Positions 1 to 6,589 are shown, counted from the first letter of the stretch. The stretch is DNA of 7,473 nucleotides from Acidobacteriota bacterium (GCA_021824055.1 JAKALV010000163.1:1-7473); one strand, 5' to 3'. Numbers and translations: made by a program. Notes: a model not told the origin generated them from the letters alone.

Positions 1-118
1 ATGTATAGCCAGGATCCCTCGCATCGCCATCCAGCCCCGAAAACACTGGGGAAACGCGCATTGTCGCTGTCGCACACACTGGCCGCCGGCCCGGGCGGGT
101 GGCCGGTGCCCCGGCATT

Positions 119-142
119 CGGCTGTCGGTCAGCCGACAGCCG
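119..142. promoter_or_regulatory. Perfect 10-bp inverted repeat (hairpin) upstream of the operon
   Basis: The arms CGGCTGTCGG (119-128) and CCGACAGCCG (133-142) are exact reverse complements separated by the 4-nt loop TCAG. The hairpin ends 32 nt before the likely first start codon at 175. No run of T follows it (the next bases are CGCGGGCTGC), so it is not a classical intrinsic terminator. It could be a factor-assisted terminator of an upstream gene, an operator, or an mRNA 5'-end stabilising or regulatory structure. The repeat is seen directly; its role is inferred. I see no convincing promoter in 1-174. Confidence 0.45.
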
Positions 143-174
143 CGGGCTGCGCGGATGCGGCGCCCGCGGATCTC

Positions 175-585
175 ATGACGTCGCCCTCGGGCCTGGTTCA
201 CGACGCCGTGGACGCGGCGCTCATTTCTATTGAGGCAATTGAAGATCAACTGCCGATGGTGGCTGACGCCGTGCGCTGGCGCGGCGACGGCGTCGCCGGT
301 CCGCAGCTCGATGGCATCGTGCAGCATGCGAAGCGGCTGGTGCTGCTGGCCGCGCTCGCCGCCGAAGTCGCGGGGATCGACCTCCGCGAGCTGCGCCGGC
401 GCGATCCCAAGATCGCCCGCACGATCGACGAGACATGCGACGCGCTCGACACCTTGATGGACCACCAGGAAGCCGGTGACTCGTTGGGTGTCGCCGATAC
501 GCTCACCGATCACGTGGCGCTGGCCCTGTCCGGATGGCGCCTCATCTTTGCCGCCATCGCCGGGGAGGCGCGCCGTGCCGCATAA
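175..585 (+). CDS. Small alpha-helical protein of unknown function, first gene of the motility/glycosylation operon
   Basis: Unrecognised protein of 136 residues with this start. It is strongly predicted helical, has no signal peptide or membrane segment, and is rich in Ala, Asp, Leu and Arg. Its last third has the pattern D-x5-ADTL-x3-V-x5-GW. From memory this resembles the end of small helical proteins near flagellin glycosylation genes in other bacteria (D...LADLLEYEL..L..W), but I cannot verify that. A flagellar chaperone or flagellin-associated helper is possible and unproven. The frame is open from position 1. I prefer ATG 175 because the upstream 58 codons encode low-complexity, Pro/Ala/His/Ser-rich sequence with no hydrophobic pattern and would include the hairpin at 119-142. 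The ribosome-binding site is weak (GGA at 168-170), so the start is uncertain. Its end overlaps the next gene by 11 nt. Confidence 0.6.
   Translation: MTSPSGLVHDAVDAALISIEAIEDQLPMVADAVRWRGDGVAGPQLDGIVQHAKRLVLLAALAAEVAGIDLRELRRRDPKIARTIDETCDALDTLMDHQEAGDSLGVADTLTDHVALALSGWRLIFAAIAGEARRAA
562..568 (+). promoter_or_regulatory. Ribosome-binding site that sets the GTG start of the HAD gene
   Basis: GGGGAGG lies 6 nt before GTG 575, inside the end of the preceding gene. It favours GTG 575 over the in-frame ATG 476, which would add 33 Arg/Pro/Trp-rich residues ahead of the canonical HAD N-terminus. Confidence 0.7.
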
Positions 586-1270
586 CCGCGCCGTGGTCTT
601 CGATCTCGACGACACGCTCTATCCGTTCCGGCGATTTGTCCTCAGCGGGTGTGCGGCCTGCGCCCGCCGGCTCGAACGCCGCCGCGGCGTGGACGCCCGC
701 CGGGCCTTTCGGTGGATGGCGCGCGCGTTCCGCGAAGGCGCGCAGGGCCGCGAGGTCCAGACCGCGTTGCGCATGCTCGGGTTGCCCGACCGGCTGACGC
801 CCGGGCTCGTCGACATCATCATCTGGGGCCGCGAGCTCAACCTGCGGCTGCCGGCCTCAACGCGGCAGGCTCTTGCGGCGCTGCGATGTCACGGCTGGAA
901 GATCGGCGTGCTGACCAACGGCGATCCCGCCGTCCAGGCGCGCAAGATCGACGCGCTCGATCTGGCGGACCACGTCGACGCGATTGTTTTTGCCAACGAG
1001 CACGGCGGCGGCAAGCCGGAGACCGCGCCGTTTCTCGAGGTGGCGCGGCGCCTGCGCGTAGCGCCCTCCCGAATCGTCGTCGTGGGTGACGACGAGTGGT
1101 GCGACGTGAATGGCGCGCGCCGGGCCGGCATGCGGTCCGTGCGCTTCGTCGGACATCGGCACTGGCCTCAGGGACCCTCGGCGGCCGATCTGGTACTGAA
1201 ACACATTGCCGATCTGCCGCGCGCGGCGGCCCAGCTGCTGGCGGATCACCGGGAGAGCCATGCGGCCTGA
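575..1270 (+). CDS. HAD-superfamily hydrolase (subfamily I phosphatase), NeuB-associated
   Basis: Cytosolic phosphatase of 231 residues starting at GTG 575, the usual size for HAD subfamily I. Motif I is FDLDDTLYP (residues 9-17) with nucleophile D10 and acid/base D12. A helical cap occupies about residues 20-95. Motif II is VLTNG with T114, motif III is K147 in GGGKPE, and motif IV is VVGDDEWCD with D172, D173 and D177. All four motifs are intact, so catalysis is plausible, unlike for several neighbours. HAD enzymes next to neuB genes commonly remove phosphate from a nonulosonate-9-phosphate or a precursor sugar. That role is inferred from context here, and the substrate is unknown. It overlaps the upstream and downstream genes by 11 nt each, suggesting translational coupling. 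Generic phosphatase activity is the alternative. Confidence 0.9.
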   Translation: MPHNRAVVFDLDDTLYPFRRFVLSGCAACARRLERRRGVDARRAFRWMARAFREGAQGREVQTALRMLGLPDRLTPGLVDIIIWGRELNLRLPASTRQALAALRCHGWKIGVLTNGDPAVQARKIDALDLADHVDAIVFANEHGGGKPETAPFLEVARRLRVAPSRIVVVGDDEWCDVNGARRAGMRSVRFVGHRHWPQGPSAADLVLKHIADLPRAAAQLLADHRESHAA

Positions 1271-2348
1271 CGCTCAGAGCATCCTCATCCGCGGACGCGA
1301 GGTCTCCGCCCGCGCGCCGCTGTTCATCGTGGCGGAGATCGGCGTGAACCAGGGCGAGTCCGTTGACCAGGCGCTTGCCCTCGTGCAGGCGGCCGCCGAG
1401 ACCGGCGCCGACGCCATCACGCTGCAGACGATCGACGCCGCGCAGTTGGCGTCGCCGGTCGCGCTGACGCCGGGCCTGGCGCCCGACGGAGCGGCGATCG
1501 ACTTCTTTGCGCGGTATCAGCTCGACGAGCCGGCGTACACCAAGGTCGTGGAGGGCGCGCGCCAGCACGGCGTGAGGGTGCTGGCGACGCCGTGCTCGAT
1601 CGACGGCGTGGACCTGCTGGAGCGCGTGGGCGTGGACGCCTTCAAGATCGCGAGCGGCGATCTCACCTGGGATCAGTTGATCGTGCGCGCGGCGCGCACG
1701 GGCAAGCCCGTGGTGATTGCCACCGGCATGGCCACCGTCGACGAGATCGCGCACGCGGTGGACACGGCGCGCGGCGCCGGCGCGCGATCGATCGCGTTGC
1801 TGCACGCCGTATCGGCGCACCCCGTGCCGCCGGGCAGCGAGAACCTGCTGGCGATCCGCACGCTGGCCGAGCACTTCCGGATGCCCGTCGGACTCGCCGA
1901 CCACGCGGAAGACACGTTCGCGCTGCCGATGGCGATGGCGCTGGGCGCCGCCATCTATGAGCGCCGCCTCGTGCTGCCCGAGGATCTGCATTCGGCTGAT
2001 CTGGCCGTGTCGAGCCTCCCCGACGAATTGAGCGACGCGATCAATCGGGCCCGCCGCGCCCGCGCCGCGCTCGGCACGGGCGAGAAGGTCTGCCTCGATG
2101 TTGAGATGATGAACCGCCACGTCCATCGCCGCGCGTTGTGCGCGGCGAGCGATCTCGAGCCGGGCATGGTGCTGCGCCGCATGGATCTTGTGGCGCTGCG
2201 TCCCGCCAACGGCGTGCCGCCCTCGCGGATCGACGAGATCGCCGGCCGCCGGCTCATGCGGCCCGTTGACCTGGGACAGCCGGTGCGCGAACAGGATCTG
2301 GCCCCCCGCGAGGCGAACGACATCAGCCGGAGGCCGCATGCCTCTTAA
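1260..2348 (+). CDS. NeuB-family nonulosonic acid synthase-like protein with C-terminal SAF domain
   Basis: Protein of 362 residues, close to the family size (about 350). The N-terminal NeuB TIM barrel spans about residues 20-270 and the SAF (antifreeze-like) domain about 287-347. Family enzymes condense phosphoenolpyruvate with an N-acetylmannosamine-type sugar to give sialic, legionaminic or pseudaminic acid. Conserved landmarks are FIVAEIGVN with E26, FKIASGDL with K129, TGMAT (155-159), LLH with H182 and LADH with H215; the two His match the metal ligands. In the SAF domain RP-x-NGVPP (314-321) is typical. Deviations: the usual K in the KFQT strand is T54, the usual EKHF motif reads ERRL (234-237), and GPDH reads HSAD (244-247). 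ATG 1260 has GGGAG at 1251-1255. The 54-nt upstream extension to ATG 1206 lacks family resemblance. A changed substrate or reduced activity is possible. I cannot say whether the product would be sialic, pseudaminic or another acid, so I give no symbol. Confidence 0.92.
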   Translation: MRPDAQSILIRGREVSARAPLFIVAEIGVNQGESVDQALALVQAAAETGADAITLQTIDAAQLASPVALTPGLAPDGAAIDFFARYQLDEPAYTKVVEGARQHGVRVLATPCSIDGVDLLERVGVDAFKIASGDLTWDQLIVRAARTGKPVVIATGMATVDEIAHAVDTARGAGARSIALLHAVSAHPVPPGSENLLAIRTLAEHFRMPVGLADHAEDTFALPMAMALGAAIYERRLVLPEDLHSADLAVSSLPDELSDAINRARRARAALGTGEKVCLDVEMMNRHVHRRALCAASDLEPGMVLRRMDLVALRPANGVPPSRIDEIAGRRLMRPVDLGQPVREQDLAPREANDISRRPHAS

Positions 2349-3156
2349 TATTCTGCTCGCCGGAGGCGCCGAACCGGCGATGCGCTACGCCTTCTCGCGG
2401 GCGGCCGATGAGGCCGCGGGGGGCGGCGATGTCTTCGTCACCGACGGTCCGTTCCGTCGTGCGCACGAAATCGATGACGCGCGCCGGCTCGTCGACCGGC
2501 ACGCGATCGGCCTGATCGTGCCGACCCTCGACGATGACTTGCCGTTGTGGGCCGCGCTGGCGGGCGGTTTTGCGGCCAACGGGACCCACGTCGCGGTGTC
2601 GCCGGCGTCGACCGTGGCGTTGTGCCACGACCGCCACCTGACGTGCCGCTCGCTGAATTTCATGGGCATCGCCGCCGCGACCAGTTGGCTGCCCGCCCAG
2701 GTGTCGCGCGACCTGCCCATGCCGCTGATCGTTCTGTCCCGGAACCCGCGCCACGGCGTCCACCCGGTGCGCGTGACCTCGCACCGCAGCCTGGAGTGTT
2801 GGCTGGCGCAACAGCCCGGCGCCGTGGTCCAGGCGGGACTCGAAGGCCCGGAATTCACAGTGGACCTGTGCTGCGATCTTGAGGGCCGCCTGCTGGCCGT
2901 CATGCCTGGCGAGTACGCGGAGTTGGCCGTTTGCATCGCGTCCGCCGTGCGGTTCTCAGGTCCGGCCGCGATCCACGGCACGCTGGTGGGGGATCGCCCC
3001 GTCGTGCGCGCCATCAGTCCACGCCTGTCGGCAACGGTGGATCTGACGCAGGGCGCCGGCGCGCGCGTACCACTGATGTTGGCCGAGATGGCGCTGGACC
3101 GCCGCAGTCGATGGATGGACGGCGGAACCACCGCCGCGATGGGAGCTGTGGCGTGA
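2338..3156 (+). CDS. ATP-grasp-like protein lacking key ATP-site residues
   Basis: Protein of 272 residues with ATP-grasp (PylC/carbamoyl-phosphate-synthase-like) order. A Rossmann-type N-terminus (NILLAGG, residues 4-10) leads to a D98-R-H segment matching the usual D-K-x3 linker. Then come a lid-like part (PLIVLSR, 129-135), a strand pair GPEFTVDL (170-177) followed by a GRLLAVMP strand (183-190), and a closing VVRAISPRLS (222-231). ATP-grasp enzymes ligate a carboxylate to an amine or thiol with ATP, and such genes occur in NeuB/SpsF glycosylation clusters. Here the ATP-binding Lys of 'IVKP' is L133, and the metal-binding Glu-x-Asn is A225-x-S227. The segment between 190 and 222 also looks shortened. 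ATP-dependent ligase activity is therefore doubtful. ATG 2338 is preceded by GGAGG at 2329-2333; longer starts are unsupported. It overlaps neuB-like by 11 nt and the next gene by 1 nt. The fold assignment rests on motif reading only. Confidence 0.75.
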   Translation: MPLNILLAGGAEPAMRYAFSRAADEAAGGGDVFVTDGPFRRAHEIDDARRLVDRHAIGLIVPTLDDDLPLWAALAGGFAANGTHVAVSPASTVALCHDRHLTCRSLNFMGIAAATSWLPAQVSRDLPMPLIVLSRNPRHGVHPVRVTSHRSLECWLAQQPGAVVQAGLEGPEFTVDLCCDLEGRLLAVMPGEYAELAVCIASAVRFSGPAAIHGTLVGDRPVVRAISPRLSATVDLTQGAGARVPLMLAEMALDRRSRWMDGGTTAAMGAVA

Positions 3157-3872
3157 TGTCGATGGCAATTGTGATTGAGGCAAGTCTCGGATCCGCGTGC
3201 CTGCCGGGACAGGCGCTGAGGTCGTTGGCAGGGCGGACGCTGCTGGAGCACTGCGTGACCCGACTGCGGGCCAGCGGCCTCCCGATCATCGTGGCCGCGG
3301 CGTCGGATGCGTCCGACGATCCCCTGGAGCAGGCCGCCGGCGCGCTCGGCGTGTCGCTCTATCGCGGCGAAATGGACAACGTGCTGGCGCGCGTGCTCGG
3401 CGCCGCGGGCGCTTTCGGCGTGACGGAAATCATCCGCGCGAGCGTCAGCCAGCCCGCCGTCGACATCGACGGCGTCCGGCGTATCGCGGAGCTGCGCCGG
3501 CGCGTGCACGCCGATCACGCCATCGAGTGCGGTCTGCCGCAGGGCTCGGCGGTGGAAGCGGTGACCGTCGATGCGCTGCGGCGCTCGCGCGAGATGGTGG
3601 CGGATCCCTACGATCTCGCGCACGTCACCTCCTTTATCCGCCGCCACGCGCGATTCACATCCATGCGTGCGGTGGCGCCGGGGCACCTGCGCCGCCCGGG
3701 CCTGCGGCTGGCTGTGCTGACGATGGCCGACGTCGAGTTCATGCACGGCGTGCTGTCATCCACGCCGACACCGGCGCCATCGGCGCCGCTCGAGGAAATC
3801 ATCGCCGTGGCCGAAGCCGCCGTGGTGCGTCTCGAGCGCGCGCGCCTCTCCGCAACCCGGAAGGGCGCGTAA
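3156..3872 (+). CDS. SpsF/NeuA-family cytidylyltransferase-like protein with degenerate active-site loop
   Basis: Protein of 238 residues of the SpsF-type CTP-transferase family. Active relatives transfer CMP from CTP to a sugar acid, the step after NeuB. Family signs are the N-terminal strand and loop IVIEASLGSACLPGQ (5-19), LLEH (29-32), the FRGxxxDVLAR-type element LYRGEMDNVLAR (68-79), LAHVTSFIRRH (154-164) matching the usual EHVTPYIRRH, and the tail RLAVLTMADVEF (184-195). The canonical loop is QAR-x-GS-x-RLPGK. Here Q-A-R is E8-A9-S10, the second Arg is C15 and the Lys is Q19. The usual TGDCPL metal site is SVSQPA (96-101), so the Asp is S98. Catalysis by the known mechanism therefore seems unlikely. 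ATG 3156 overlaps the previous stop by 1 nt (TGATG), with GGGAG at 3141-3145. ATG 3162 is a less well spaced alternative. Codon use and frame are normal, arguing against a decaying pseudogene. Confidence 0.85.
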   Translation: MSMAIVIEASLGSACLPGQALRSLAGRTLLEHCVTRLRASGLPIIVAAASDASDDPLEQAAGALGVSLYRGEMDNVLARVLGAAGAFGVTEIIRASVSQPAVDIDGVRRIAELRRRVHADHAIECGLPQGSAVEAVTVDALRRSREMVADPYDLAHVTSFIRRHARFTSMRAVAPGHLRRPGLRLAVLTMADVEFMHGVLSSTPTPAPSAPLEEIIAVAEAAVVRLERARLSATRKGA

Positions 3873-4679
3873 GTGGCGTCGATCGATCGGCGTGGGCGCA
3901 ACGAGGGCTGGAGCCTCATCGGTCTGGCGTTGGGGATCCTGGTGATTGTCGGCGGCCATCTGGCCGGCGGCGGCAGCATCAGGTCGTTCGTGCACCCGGT
4001 CGCGATCATCGTCGTCCTCGGCGGCACGACGGCCGCGCTGCTGGTCAGCTATCCCGGTCACATCCTGTGGGAGGCGGTTTCGGGCATTGGCGCCGCGCTG
4101 CTGCGCCCGCCGCGCTCTCCGGAAGACCTCGTGTCGCTCTTCGCTGATTTTGCGCGCCGGATGCGGCGCCATGGATTCCGCGCCATCGAAGACGAGATCA
4201 CCGCCACCGACGACCCGTTTCTCGCCCGCGCGTTGGTCCTTGCCTCGGCGGGCATGCGGCCGGAGGTCGTCCGTGCCGCACTCGAAACCGACGCGCGCGT
4301 CAGCGTGGACCTTGACGAAGAACGCGCCCAGGTCTTCGAAGCCGCGGCCGGCTATGCTCCGACCCTGGGCATCATCGGCGCGGTCATCGGTCTGATGCGC
4401 GTGATGCAAAGCATCAGCTCACCCACTCAGGTCGGCGCCGGGATTGCCGCGGCCTTCGTGGCCACGATTTACGGCGTCGGTCTCGCAAACCTCGTGTTCC
4501 TCCCGTTCGCCACACGTCTGCGCGCCCGGTCGCGCATCGCCGCCCTGCGCCGCGACCTGACGATCGACGGCGTGATGGCCCTGCTGGAAGGGCTCCATCC
4601 GACCATGGTGGAGGAGCGTCTGGCGGGATATCTGCGGACCCACGGTGACGACGGTGGCCGCGCGTCGGTGGTGGCATGA
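3873..4679 (+). CDS. motA: Flagellar motor stator protein MotA (PomA/MotC-like subtype)
   Basis: Inner-membrane stator subunit of 268 residues that, with MotB, couples ion flow to flagellar rotation. Four membrane segments are visible: about 14-32, 39-60, 159-178 and 190-212, with a large charged cytoplasmic loop at about 63-157. The loop holds the Arg/Glu-rich stretch RRMRRHGF and EDE (residues 95-108), the region that contacts rotor protein FliG. Segment 3 carries YAPTLGIIGAVIGL with P163. Segment 4 ends at LPFA with P211. These prolines match the two conserved MotA prolines. GTG 3873 immediately follows the upstream TAA, with GGAAGG at 3859-3864. It overlaps motB by 4 nt. The pattern resembles PomA/MotC/MotP-type proteins, unlike the E. 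coli-type motA at 7293. The coupling ion cannot be decided here. Confidence 0.94.
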   Translation: MASIDRRGRNEGWSLIGLALGILVIVGGHLAGGGSIRSFVHPVAIIVVLGGTTAALLVSYPGHILWEAVSGIGAALLRPPRSPEDLVSLFADFARRMRRHGFRAIEDEITATDDPFLARALVLASAGMRPEVVRAALETDARVSVDLDEERAQVFEAAAGYAPTLGIIGAVIGLMRVMQSISSPTQVGAGIAAAFVATIYGVGLANLVFLPFATRLRARSRIAALRRDLTIDGVMALLEGLHPTMVEERLAGYLRTHGDDGGRASVVA

Positions 4680-5323
4680 GCTCGGCGCGCCGCGCGCTCT
4701 CGCCGCCGCGAACCTCCCGCGATCGCTGGCTGGTGGCGTACGCCGACATGCTGACGCTGCTCTTCGCCGTATTCGTCAGCCTGTACGCCGCACGCATCGA
4801 GTTCCTCCCGCCGCCGGCCGCCCGCGCGGGCGGCGATGGCCTGCTCTCGACGTTCGCGGCCGCATCGAGCGACGACGCGTTGTGGAACGACCTGCAGCAC
4901 GTCATCTCGCAGCACGGACGCCTGCGCGAACTCGAGGTGCGTCGCGAGGCCCGCGGGCTGGTCATTTCGATGCCCGAAGCCGGCGCGTTTCGACCCGGAC
5001 GCGCCGAGCTCAGCCCGGAGGCCCAACGCGTCATGCGTGATCTCGCGCCGGTCCTGCGGGCCAGCCCCGGCCCGGTGCGCGTGGAAGGGCACACGGATGA
5101 CGTGCCGATCCACAACGCGACGTTCGGCTCGAATTGGGAATTGTCCACCGCCCGCGCCACGGAAGTGTTGCAGTTTCTCGTGGAGCAAGAGGGCGTGCCG
5201 GCCAGCCGGTTGTCGGCGGCCGGGTACGGCGAGTTCCATCCCCTCGCGCCAAACACCACGCCGGCCGCGCGCGCCAGAAACCGCCGCGTCGACCTGATCA
5301 TGCTCACGAGGGCCGTGCGATGA
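4676..5323 (+). CDS. motB: Flagellar motor stator protein MotB with OmpA-like domain
   Basis: Stator subunit of 215 residues, shorter than E. coli MotB (about 308). A short basic N-terminus precedes one membrane helix (about 19-38) with the ion-binding aspartate D24 in YADMLTLLF. Next come a plug-like and linker stretch (about 39-90) and a C-terminal OmpA/MotB peptidoglycan-binding domain (about 92-212). That domain carries VEGHTDDVPI (136-145), NWELSTARA (153-161), the GYGEFHPL strand (183-190) and NRRVDL (202-207). These are the usual peptidoglycan-contact positions, so anchoring looks intact. The YAD context is common in proton-type MotB, but ion choice remains a guess. The ATG overlaps the motA stop (ATGA, 4676-4679) without a strong Shine-Dalgarno, indicating translational coupling and fixed stoichiometry with MotA. 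Confidence 0.95.
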   Translation: MSSARRALSPPRTSRDRWLVAYADMLTLLFAVFVSLYAARIEFLPPPAARAGGDGLLSTFAAASSDDALWNDLQHVISQHGRLRELEVRREARGLVISMPEAGAFRPGRAELSPEAQRVMRDLAPVLRASPGPVRVEGHTDDVPIHNATFGSNWELSTARATEVLQFLVEQEGVPASRLSAAGYGEFHPLAPNTTPAARARNRRVDLIMLTRAVR

Positions 5324-6513
5324 AGATCATCCACCTCGCGCCCTACCTTCAGGACGATGCCGGACGCGTGATCACGGATCTCGCGGTCGGCCAGCGCGCG
5401 ATGGGGCACGACGTGACCCTGGTGGCCTCGCGCACCAGCGTGCCCGGGTACGGCAACAGCCAGGCGCACCTCGACCGGCTCGATGCATCCGGCGTGACGA
5501 CGTATCTGGCCGATTCGCTGTTCGTCCGCGATTACGCCGCGAATCTGTCCGTGGTGCGGCTGCTCGGCGACGTGATCGGCCAGCACACCAGTCCGGAAGT
5601 GGTGCATGCGCACGGCATCGTCGCGAGCGTGATCGGCCTGTTGTTCGCCGGTCGCCGGCGGCGCCCCATGGGATTGCTGCACACGGTGCACGAGTGGCAC
5701 GGCGCCAGGACGGCGGGGCAGTCCGCGGCGGATGTGCATGTGCTGAACCTGATGGACCGCGTGGTGACGCCGACGGCGTACGCCGCCGCCCTCCTGCGCG
5801 GCCTGGGGGTATCCGGCGCCCATCTGCGCGTCGTGCCCAACGGCGTGGGCGGCGCCGAGGTCGAGCCCGACATGCGGGATCGCGCTGTGCTGGAGGGCAT
5901 GCGTCGCGCGCGCAAACGCGGCGCACTGGTCCTGGCGTCGGTCGGCACCATCAATCTGCGACGCAATCAGGCGCTTCTGGTCGACGCGCTGGCGCGGCTG
6001 CGGCATATCGATCGCGCCCCCATGCTGTACGGCGTGTTCGCGGGCGATGGCGAGGCGGAAGGGCTGTCGGATCTGATTCAAGCGCAGGGCCTGGCCGCCG
6101 CGCTGGTCGTGCGCGGATTCACGCGGGCGGCCCGGCTCATTGCGGCGGAGGCCGACGTGCTCGTGGTGCCGTCGCGGAGCCACGCCCAGCCGATGGAAGT
6201 CCTCGAGGCGTTTTGCGACCGCACGTTCGTCCTCGCAGGCGATACGCCGGAGTTGAGCGATCTGGTGATCGATGGCGTCACCGGCGCCCGATTTGCTGAA
6301 GGCAACGTTGATGCGCTGGCGCGCAGCCTCCATGTGCTGGCGGAGCGGACCGACGCCGACCGGCGCGCCGTCGTGGAGCGGGCGCGCCGGCGATACGAGC
6401 AGTCGCACACGCTCCGAGGCATGTTGGAGGCGTACGAGGACGAGTATCACGTGGTGGCGCCCGAGATCCGGTCAAGACCGGGCCGCCGGCATCTTCGCGT
6501 GGTCAATGGCTGA
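5320..6513 (+). CDS. Glycosyltransferase, GT-B fold, GT4/GT1-like
   Basis: Protein of 397 residues. An N-terminal Rossmann domain has the acceptor-side pattern DDAGRVITDLAVGQRAMGHDVTLV (12-35; compare GG..rh...LA..L..rGHeV), VVHAHG (94-99) and HTVHEW (121-126). The hinge VVPNGVGG (171-178) leads to a C-terminal donor-binding domain with VGTINLRRNQALLVDAL (208-224), VFAGDGE (239-245), LVVPSRSH (281-288) and TPELSDLVIDGVTGARF (309-325). This is the classic GT4 layout. In the EX7E donor motif the second Glu is E296, but the first position is H288, so sugar-nucleotide binding may be altered. Likely role: transfer of a sugar, perhaps to flagellin, inferred from the motAB/NeuB context. ATG 5320 overlaps the motB stop by 4 nt, with GAGGG at 5308-5312. 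The C-terminus ends in a basic tail. Donor and acceptor are unknown. Confidence 0.92.
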   Translation: MKIIHLAPYLQDDAGRVITDLAVGQRAMGHDVTLVASRTSVPGYGNSQAHLDRLDASGVTTYLADSLFVRDYAANLSVVRLLGDVIGQHTSPEVVHAHGIVASVIGLLFAGRRRRPMGLLHTVHEWHGARTAGQSAADVHVLNLMDRVVTPTAYAAALLRGLGVSGAHLRVVPNGVGGAEVEPDMRDRAVLEGMRRARKRGALVLASVGTINLRRNQALLVDALARLRHIDRAPMLYGVFAGDGEAEGLSDLIQAQGLAAALVVRGFTRAARLIAAEADVLVVPSRSHAQPMEVLEAFCDRTFVLAGDTPELSDLVIDGVTGARFAEGNVDALARSLHVLAERTDADRRAVVERARRRYEQSHTLRGMLEAYEDEYHVVAPEIRSRPGRRHLRVVNG

Positions 6514-6553
6514 CGGCGGTGTGCCACGAGTGAGGCCGTCAACCCGAGCTGGT

Positions 6554-6581
6554 TGAAGTCATCCACCGGGATGGCCGATTC
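6554..6581 (+). promoter_or_regulatory. Possible sigma-28 (FliA)-type promoter before the HD-GYP-like gene
   Basis: TGAAGTCA (6554-6561) and GCCGATTC (6574-6581) are separated by 12 nt and resemble the flagellar sigma-28 consensus TAAA-N15-GCCGATAA (here TGAA, a 16-nt spacer, and 6 of 8 in the -10). It sits in the only gap of note (76 nt) between two motility transcription blocks. Transcription would begin near 6588-6590, at or beside the ATG 6590 start. GCCGAT is common in GC-rich DNA, so chance is a real alternative. Confidence 0.3.
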
Positions 6582-6589
6582 AGTGGCTG

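Noticed and set aside
1..174. N-terminal extension of the first gene to position 1
   Set aside because: The extra 58 residues are low complexity, include the perfect hairpin, and lack a supported start. Kept as possible only, since the frame is open to the edge.
837..2339. 500-codon open frame on the minus strand
   Set aside because: It is antisense to the HAD and NeuB genes, is Arg/His/Ala-rich low-complexity sequence without domains, and is a known artefact of GC-rich codon bias.
2385..3746. 453-codon open frame on the minus strand
   Set aside because: It mirrors the ATP-grasp-like and SpsF-like genes, has no recognisable motif, and has no credible ribosome-binding site.
3197..4147. 316-codon Arg/Gly/Ala-rich open frame on the plus strand
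   Set aside because: It is an out-of-frame shadow of the SpsF-like and MotA genes and has no recognisable fold.
4414..6450. 678-codon open frame on the minus strand
   Set aside because: It lies antisense to motA, motB and the glycosyltransferase, whose protein signatures are unmistakable. Its translation is compositionally biased with no domain.
6539..6556. Inverted repeat TCAACC-N6-GGTTGA as a terminator after the glycosyltransferase
   Set aside because: The stem is only 6 bp with no T run. It overlaps the proposed promoter and is too weak to call.
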